Source of the DNA: Bacteroidota bacterium
GTDB lineage: Bacteria > Bacteroidota > Bacteroidia > AKYH767-A > JABDAW01
Length of the DNA: 5,609 nucleotides
Direction: 5' to 3'
Assembly: GCA_023251595.1 (NCBI GenBank)
Contig: JAHEYM010000290.1
Location: forward strand, 1 to 5,609
Shown here: piece by piece, positions 1-4,405 of the stretch
Numbering within the stretch: the first letter of the stretch is position 1
Layout of the letters: each line of letters starts with the position of its first letter
Notes under the pieces: model-generated
Told to the model about the DNA's origin: nothing
What the model saw: only the letters and a program-made list of their open reading frames with translations
The model's database searches: none
Position numbers and translations under genes: made by a program

Positions 1-36
1 AGTTTAACAGGCACAGGGATGAATTAATTGTTAATA

Positions 37-450
37 TTATATTTCAGCGATCACTTTCAATTCAATCGCGATAGGCGTTGGCAAACTTGTTATACCTATC
101 GTGGTCCGACATGGCTGATTATTTTTAAAATATTCTGCATATATTTTATTATATGTTGGAAAATCATCTTTCATGTTTGTGAGAAATACGGTAATATCAA
201 TCATTTTATCCCATGACGATCCCGCAGCTTCAAGAATCGTTTTTACATTCTTAAAAACAGAATGACATTGCGCTTCAATATTGTAAGAAACTATTTCACC
301 ATGAACACCTAAGGTAACACCCGGAATTTCTTTCGATCCGGCAACACGTGGGCCGACTCCGGAAAGAAAAAGCAAATTACCAACTCTTCTTGCATGTGGG
401 TACAATCCGACAGGTTCCGGTGCACCGGCAGCATTTATTTTCTCAGACAT
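37..450 (-). CDS. RidA/YjgF/YER057c/UK114-family enamine/imine deaminase, 2-aminomuconate deaminase-like
   Basis: The 137-residue product has the usual length and single-domain layout of RidA proteins, which form cytosolic trimers and hydrolyse reactive enamines/imines to ketones and ammonia. Visible hallmarks are the N-terminal YPHARRVGNLLFLSGVGPR stretch (residues 17-35), the central helix AQCHSVFKNVKTILEAAGSS (60-79), the Arg that binds the substrate carboxylate (R115 in QPCRTTIGI) and the Glu near the C-terminus (E130 in IAIELKVIA). From memory, the 'YPHARRVG...SGVGPR...IPGV' and 'QPCRTT...LPTPIAIELK' wording is closer to the 2-aminomuconate deaminase branch of tryptophan/kynurenine or nitrobenzoate degradation than to housekeeping RidA. 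That subfamily choice is inference. The ATG at 448-450 gives a full-length domain, so I chose it. It has no Shine-Dalgarno sequence, as is normal in Bacteroidota. The gene is divergent from the ABC-F gene. No pathway partner is visible because the window ends just past its stop. Confidence 0.93.
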   Translation of the reverse strand: MSEKINAAGAPEPVGLYPHARRVGNLLFLSGVGPRVAGSKEIPGVTLGVHGEIVSYNIEAQCHSVFKNVKTILEAAGSSWDKMIDITVFLTNMKDDFPTYNKIYAEYFKNNQPCRTTIGITSLPTPIAIELKVIAEI

Positions 451-487
451 CGATAATATTGGATAAATTTATTCGGGAATTTTTTTT

Positions 488-511
488 CTTCGCGCCTTCG
501 TGTCTTTGTAG
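488..511. repeat. Three degenerate tandem octamers (CTTYGYGY-like)
   Basis: Three adjacent 8-base units can be read: CTTCGCGC (488-495), CTTCGTGT (496-503) and CTTTGTAG (504-511). They directly follow a run of eight T at 480-487 approximately. On the minus strand they read as CTACAAAG, ACACGAAG and GCGCGAAG and would lie in the RidA leader. I recall very similar 'ACAAAGACACGAAG' strings scattered through intergenic DNA of many bacteria, but their function is not known to me. The repeat is short and imperfect. Confidence 0.5.
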
Positions 512-534
512 CCAAATTATTCTTTTGACTTACG

Positions 535-542
535 CAAAGATA
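535..542 (-). promoter_or_regulatory. Candidate Bacteroidota promoter -7 box for the RidA gene
   Basis: Read on the minus strand the sequence is TATCTTTG, a full match to the Bacteroidota -7 consensus TAnnTTTG. Transcription would start near 528 and leave a leader of about 78 bases before the RidA ATG. No TTTG -33 box lies at the expected 19-21 base spacing (around 562-567), so the call rests on one box only. Confidence 0.4.
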
Positions 543-568
543 ATTCAAATTTTCCTCGCTTCATTTCT

Positions 569-576
569 TAACTTTG
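569..576 (+). promoter_or_regulatory. Candidate Bacteroidota promoter -7 box for the ABC-F gene
   Basis: TAACTTTG, within TTAACTTTGCAG, matches the TAnnTTTG -7 consensus and resembles the common TACCTTTGC form of this phylum. The expected start is near 583, about 40 bases before the ATG at 625. The -33 position (about 545-548) reads TCAA rather than TTTG, so the upstream element is weak. The box lies only 26 bases from the oppositely oriented box of the RidA gene. Confidence 0.5.
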
Positions 577-624
577 CAGAAATTAGCAATAATAACAGGG
601 TGAAAACACCATCGAATTAAGAGA

Positions 625-2493
625 ATGAATATATTAAATGCTGAGAACCTGTCGAAGTCGTATGGGGATGTTGTGCTTTTCCGTGGTCTCGACATCTCGG
701 TCGCGAAAGGGCAGAAAGTCGCACTGGTGGCGGCAAACGGGACGGGCAAATCTACTTTGCTGAAAATTCTTGCAGGAAAAGATAATACCGAAACAGGAAT
801 TGTCACATATCGTAGAGACACGAGAATCGGTTATCTGGAACAAGACCCCGATCTGGACGAAAAGAAAAATGTGTTGCAGGCGGTTTTTGATGCCGAGAAT
901 CCTTTGATGGCTGCCGTTCGCGAATATGAACAACTGATTGATACCGAACATCCTGATCCGAAAAAATTAGAAATCGCGATTGGTGTGATGGATAATCTTA
1001 ACGCATGGGATTACGAAGCGCGGGCAAAAAATATTCTTTCAAAACTTGGGATTTCTCACCCGACTCAACTCATTAGCGAACTCTCCGGTGGTCAACGCAA
1101 ACGAGTCGCACTCGCGAGAGTTCTCATTCAGGACCCCGATTTCCTGATTCTCGATGAACCTACCAACCACCTCGATCTTGACATGATCGAATGGCTTGAA
1201 GAATATCTTTCAGGTCTTCACAAAACAATTTTAATGGTGACACACGATCGGTATTTTCTGGAAAATATCACTGATCATATTCTTGAATTGGATCAGGGAC
1301 AAATATTTATATACAAAGGAAATTACGCTTATTTTCTGGAGAAAAAAGCGGATCGTGAAATGCGGGAATACACCGAACTCAAAAAAGTAAAAAGTCTCTA
1401 TCTGAAGGAACTCGATTGGATACGTCGAATGCCGAAAGCTCGTACGACAAAAAGTAAAGCCCGAACGGATAGTTTTTATGATATAGAAAAAGCTGCGAGT
1501 AAAAATCTCACCGACCAAACACTGAAACTCGATATTAAAATGTCGAGAGCAGGTTCTAAAATTCTCGAAGCCCGTTTTATCAGCAAAGTATATAATGGTA
1601 AAACCGTTGTACCTAAATTTACTTATATTTTCAAAACGAAAGACAGGATAGGGATTGCAGGGAAAAATGGTGCCGGAAAATCAACACTGATAAAAATCTT
1701 AATGGGTTTGGTCGAACCTGATACCGGAAAAGTTGAACCCGGAGAATCAACAGTTTTCGGGTATTATTCGCAGGACGGTTTAGTTCTGAAAGAAGATATG
1801 CGCGTAATAGATTTTGCAAAATCTTATGGCGATATTATTCCGACAGGCGATAAAGAACATCTTACCGCCTCACAATTTTTACAAAGATTTCTTTTTCCCC
1901 CGGCAAAACAACAAACATATATTTCGAAACTATCGGGTGGTGAAAAGCGTCGGCTTCATCTTCTCTCTGTATTAATAAAAAATCCAAATTTTCTTATTCT
2001 CGATGAGCCCACAAATGATCTCGATCTCCTGACTCTTGCAACATTGGAGGAATTTCTTTTGCATTTCAAGGGCTGTTTGATCATTGTTTCACACGATCGA
2101 TATTTTATGGATAAATTGATCGACCATCTTTTTGTTTTCGAAGAGGATGGAAGCATTTCAGATTTTCCGGGAAATTATACGGATTATAGAAAATCTAAAA
2201 ATCTGAAATTGGATTTGGCAAAAAAGGAAGAAAAAGCATTGGTAAAAAAAGAACAGGAAATATTTAAAACAACTTCACCCAAAAAAGTTTCTTTCAAACA
2301 AAAAAGGGAATTTGAATTGTTGGAAAAGGAAATTGAAATGTTGGAAGGAAGAAAAGAATATTTAATCAGAAATTTAAATTCGGGTGAAGGAAAACCTGAA
2401 GAACTAAAGGCATGGTCAAAAGAATTGGATGAGACGCTGAATCTGCTGGATATTAAATCAATTGCCTGGATCGAAATGGCAGACGAAATGTAA
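625..2493 (+). CDS. uup: ABC-F family ATPase, Uup type
   Basis: This 622-residue protein has two ATP-binding cassettes and no membrane segment, which defines the soluble ABC-F group of ribosome-associated ATPases. Cassette 1 has Walker A AANGTGKST (36-44), signature LSGGQ (153-157), Walker B FLILDEP (173-179) and switch THDR (206-209). Cassette 2 has GKNGAGKST (346-354), LSGGE (436-440), FLILDEP (456-462) and SHDR (489-492). Between them, residues about 240-300 form the charged tRNA-facing linker with WIRRMPKARTTKSKAR (265-280). A lysine/glutamate-rich coiled-coil tail (about 552-622, starting near SFKQKREFELLEKEIEMLEG) matches the C-terminal domain of Uup, and the length is close to the ~635 residues of E. 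coli Uup. The first Gly of Walker A in cassette 1 is Ala (A36), which I believe is common in the Bacteroidota members. The likely role is helping stalled or nucleic-acid-stressed ribosomes; the exact substrate is not deducible. The start is preceded only by a purine-rich AAGAGA. It probably reads into the symporter gene 46 bases downstream. Confidence 0.95.
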   Translation: MNILNAENLSKSYGDVVLFRGLDISVAKGQKVALVAANGTGKSTLLKILAGKDNTETGIVTYRRDTRIGYLEQDPDLDEKKNVLQAVFDAENPLMAAVREYEQLIDTEHPDPKKLEIAIGVMDNLNAWDYEARAKNILSKLGISHPTQLISELSGGQRKRVALARVLIQDPDFLILDEPTNHLDLDMIEWLEEYLSGLHKTILMVTHDRYFLENITDHILELDQGQIFIYKGNYAYFLEKKADREMREYTELKKVKSLYLKELDWIRRMPKARTTKSKARTDSFYDIEKAASKNLTDQTLKLDIKMSRAGSKILEARFISKVYNGKTVVPKFTYIFKTKDRIGIAGKNGAGKSTLIKILMGLVEPDTGKVEPGESTVFGYYSQDGLVLKEDMRVIDFAKSYGDIIPTGDKEHLTASQFLQRFLFPPAKQQTYISKLSGGEKRRLHLLSVLIKNPNFLILDEPTNDLDLLTLATLEEFLLHFKGCLIIVSHDRYFMDKLIDHLFVFEEDGSISDFPGNYTDYRKSKNLKLDLAKKEEKALVKKEQEIFKTTSPKKVSFKQKREFELLEKEIEMLEGRKEYLIRNLNSGEGKPEELKAWSKELDETLNLLDIKSIAWIEMADEM

Positions 2494-2526
2494 CCCCCTC
2501 CCCACCTCCCCCAAATGGGGGAGGAG
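2494..2526 (+). repeat. C-rich lead plus hairpin (copy 1), directly after the ABC-F stop
   Basis: A C-rich lead (C5-T-C4-A, 2494-2504) is followed by a perfect 8-bp stem, CCTCCCCC (2505-2512) and GGGGGAGG (2517-2524), with the loop AAAT. No T-run follows, so it is not a canonical intrinsic terminator, although it could stabilise the 3' end of the ABC-F message or attenuate read-through. It shares its architecture (C-rich lead, C-stem, A-rich loop, G-arm) with the element at 3916-3959, which lies in the opposite orientation. Hairpins of this CCTCCCC/GGGGAGG kind are, as I recall, dispersed in many Bacteroidota genomes. Confidence 0.7.
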
Positions 2527-2539
2527 AAATTGAAATCAA

Positions 2540-3892
2540 ATGAAAAGAAAAATATTTTTAATTTCTCTTTCTGCTCTTTTCATAAGTGCAACGCTCACGA
2601 TTGCGAATCATAACGCATGGATTACAATTCAACCCGACGGATTAATTTATTTACGTTGGATTTCCATTATGATATTTTCCGGATATTCGATCATGCATCG
2701 CAAACTAACTACTTTTATTTTGGTTGGTATGATGATGGGAATTGAGGCAGGTCATGATTTTCCGGAATTCGCACTCAATCTTAAAATACTTTCTGATATA
2801 TTTTTACGGCTCATAAAAACGATTATAGCTCCACTTCTCTTCGGAACACTAGTCGTTGGTATTGCAGGTCATTCCAATCTCAAACAAGTCGGGCGGATGG
2901 GAATTAAATCAATTATATATTTTGAAATAGTAACAACGTTCGCCCTGTTTATCGGCCTTGCAGCAATTAATATTTCTCAGTCAGGTGTAGGCACGACTAT
3001 ACCTGAGGGTATGAAGACCGAAGATCTCGGCGCAAAAACGCAAACTGCAACCGATATAATTCTTCACATTTTTCCCGAAAATATTGCAAAATCAATTGTC
3101 GAAGGACAAGTTTTACAAGTCGTAATTTTCAGTATTATTTTCGGAATCGGGTTGGCTTTGGTTGAAGAGAAAAAAAGAAAACCAATGATTGATTTTGCAC
3201 AGTCTCTCACCGACACGATGTTTAAATTCACAAATATTGTGATGTATTTTGCACCACTTGCTGCGGGTGGCGCCATTGCATTTACCATTGCAAAATACGG
3301 TTTAAATATTTTTGGAAATCTTCTGAGTTTGCTCGAAACACTTTACATCGCGTTGGCTGCCTTTGTTTTGCTTGTACTATTTCCGATCGCGTTAATTTTT
3401 AAAGTGCCCTTGAAAAAATTTATTCAGGCAGTATCGGGTCCTGTGTCAATTGCATTTGCAACCGCGAGTTCTGAATCTGCTCTTCCACGTGCAATGGAGG
3501 AAATGGAAAAAATTGGTGTTCCGAGAAAAGTTGTTGCTTTCGTTTTGCCGACAGGTTATAGTTTTAATCTTGACGGAACAACTTTGTATTTATCATTGGC
3601 ATCGGTCTTTGTCGCGCAGGCTGCGGGCGTTCATCTGAGTTTTGGGCAACAACTCACCATGGTGTTCACACTCATGCTCACGAGTAAAGGTGTAGCTGGA
3701 GTGCCACGCGCATCCCTAGTGATACTCGCAGGAACTGTTGCATCTTTTCATCTTCCGCCCGAACCTATACTAATCATTCTCGGCATCGACACTTTTCTCG
3801 ATATGGCAAGAACTTCTGTCAATGTTCTCGGCAACTGTCTTGCTTCAGTAATCGTTGCTAAATGGGAAGGAATATTTGGAACCGAAATTTAG
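2540..3892 (+). CDS. Dicarboxylate/amino-acid:cation symporter (DAACS, GltP/DctA type)
   Basis: The 450-residue inner-membrane protein is an elevator-type secondary transporter for an acidic amino acid or C4-dicarboxylate. Recognisable parts in order are an early helix and loop, IKTIIAPLLFGTLVVGIAGH (92-111); hairpin 1, SSESALPR (310-317); the TM7 motif NLDGTT (343-348); hairpin 2, SKGVAGVP (382-389); and TM8, DTFLDMARTSVNVLGN (417-432). R424 matches the side-chain-carboxylate-binding Arg397 of GltPh, D421 matches Asp394 and N428 matches Asn401. The GltPh sodium ligand Asp405 is replaced by N432, as I recall for E. coli GltP and DctA, which favours proton coupling (inference). About 50 extra N-terminal residues hold two hydrophobic segments (about 4-22 and 35-51) ahead of the usual first helix. 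I recall this extension from similar 'GHDFP' proteins. The substrate cannot be settled between glutamate/aspartate and succinate/fumarate/malate. The ATG at 2540 follows GGAGGAG by 13 bases. The gene probably shares a transcript with the upstream ABC-F gene. Confidence 0.94.
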   Translation: MKRKIFLISLSALFISATLTIANHNAWITIQPDGLIYLRWISIMIFSGYSIMHRKLTTFILVGMMMGIEAGHDFPEFALNLKILSDIFLRLIKTIIAPLLFGTLVVGIAGHSNLKQVGRMGIKSIIYFEIVTTFALFIGLAAINISQSGVGTTIPEGMKTEDLGAKTQTATDIILHIFPENIAKSIVEGQVLQVVIFSIIFGIGLALVEEKKRKPMIDFAQSLTDTMFKFTNIVMYFAPLAAGGAIAFTIAKYGLNIFGNLLSLLETLYIALAAFVLLVLFPIALIFKVPLKKFIQAVSGPVSIAFATASSESALPRAMEEMEKIGVPRKVVAFVLPTGYSFNLDGTTLYLSLASVFVAQAAGVHLSFGQQLTMVFTLMLTSKGVAGVPRASLVILAGTVASFHLPPEPILIILGIDTFLDMARTSVNVLGNCLASVIVAKWEGIFGTEI

Positions 3893-3915
3893 AACTGAAT
3901 AAATATACAGATTCA

Positions 3916-3959
3916 CCCCTCCCTTTTTGGGGAGGGGCAGGGGTGGGGCAAGGGGTGGG
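3916..3959 (+). repeat. G-rich hairpin repeat (copy 2) with a six-tract G-quadruplex motif
   Basis: An 8-bp stem can form between CCCCTCCC (3916-3923) and GGGAGGGG (3930-3937), with the loop TTTTTG. The right arm then continues into more G-runs: G4 (3929-3932), G4 (3934-3937), G4 (3940-3943), G4 (3945-3948), G4 (3952-3955) and G3 (3957-3959), with loops of 1, 2, 1, 3 and 1 bases. The first four tracts alone satisfy a four-layer G-quadruplex pattern. Read on the minus strand it resembles copy 1 at 2494-2526, so the two copies lie as inverted repeats around the symporter gene. It sits 23 bases after the symporter stop and 11 bases before the -33 box of the next promoter. No T-run follows the stem, so intrinsic termination is unproven. 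Confidence 0.75.
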
Positions 3960-3970
3960 TCGAAAATAAA

Positions 3971-4002
3971 TTTGTCAGTTAAATTTGATCTTATTAATTT
4001 TG
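3971..4002 (+). promoter_or_regulatory. Bacteroidota-type promoter for the DUF3127 gene
   Basis: TTTG (3971-3974) is followed after exactly 20 bases by TAATTTTG (3995-4002), which matches the consensus TTTG-N19/21-TAnnTTTG in both boxes and in spacing. Transcription would start near 4009, leaving a leader of only about 14 bases before the ATG at 4023. Two more -7-like boxes, both TAAATTTG, occur at 3967-3974 and 3980-3987, but neither has a TTTG at the right distance upstream. This is the best-supported promoter in the window. Confidence 0.65.
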
Positions 4003-4022
4003 ACCACCTAAAAATAATCAAA

Positions 4023-4382
4023 ATGGAAATCACCGGTAAAATAACAAATAAACTTCCCCTTCAGGAAGGTCAAGGCAAGAATGGCACATGGAAAAAACAA
4101 TACTACGTGCTCGAACAACCCGGACAATACGCGAAAAAAGTTTGTTTTTCTCTTTGGGGAGATAAAGTTGATAGTTTCCCGATGAATGTTGGTGATGAAG
4201 TGAAAGTCTCTATAGACATTGAAAGTCGCGAATACAATGAGCGTTGGTACACCGATGTAAAAGCATGGAAAGTCGAACGTGCTTCCGCAGGTACCGGTAC
4301 GCATGATAACGCAGAACCGATGCATGCAACATCTCTACCCGATTCAACTCCTGCGAAGGAAAATGATGACCTTCCTTTTTGA
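4023..4382 (+). CDS. DUF3127 domain protein with SSB-like C-terminal tail
   Basis: The 119-residue protein matches my recollection of the Bacteroidota family DUF3127: MEITGKI start, LPLQEGQGKNGTWKKQYYVL (11-30), GQYAKKVCFSLWGDK (34-48), VGDEVKVSIDIESREYN (56-72) and RWYTDVKAWKVE (74-85). The pattern of short beta strands suggests a compact OB-type fold over residues 1-86. A Ser/Thr/Pro-rich linker (about 87-111) then leads to the end KENDDLPF (112-119), which closely resembles the DDDIPF tip that single-stranded-DNA-binding protein uses to recruit partner enzymes. The family has no established function that I know of; a nucleic-acid-related role is inference from the tail and probable fold. 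I chose the ATG at 4023 because the family motif begins there. An in-frame TTG at 3927 would instead translate the G-rich repeat into a Gly/Arg string. It has its own promoter and ends next to the protease gene. Confidence 0.9.
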   Translation: MEITGKITNKLPLQEGQGKNGTWKKQYYVLEQPGQYAKKVCFSLWGDKVDSFPMNVGDEVKVSIDIESREYNERWYTDVKAWKVERASAGTGTHDNAEPMHATSLPDSTPAKENDDLPF

Positions 4383-4405
4383 CCGAAATAAATAAATCTG
4401 ATTTA

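Noticed and set aside
634..951. Long minus-strand frame opposite the ABC-F gene start, and similar antisense frames at 1231-1518, 3064-3288 and 4008-4325
   Set aside because: They lie opposite genes with strong domain evidence, show no recognisable domains, and look like frame shadows.
2505..2530. Intrinsic terminator after the ABC-F gene
   Set aside because: The stem is strong, but it is followed by AGAAATTGAAA rather than a T-run, and the next gene starts 16 bases after the stem.
3927..4022. In-frame upstream extension of the DUF3127 frame from TTG 3927
   Set aside because: It would translate the G-rich repeat into a Gly/Arg string unlike the family. The ATG at 4023 matches the known family N-terminus and follows a good promoter lying inside this stretch.
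3845..4033. Minus-strand reading frame of 62 residues across the symporter end and G-rich repeat
   Set aside because: It has a Pro/Leu low-complexity composition produced by the C-rich repeat, no recognisable domain, and overlaps well-supported genes.
4291..4300. Ten-base palindrome GTACCGGTAC
   Set aside because: It lies inside the linker-coding part of the DUF3127 gene, has no partner sites, and is explained by Gly-Thr codons.
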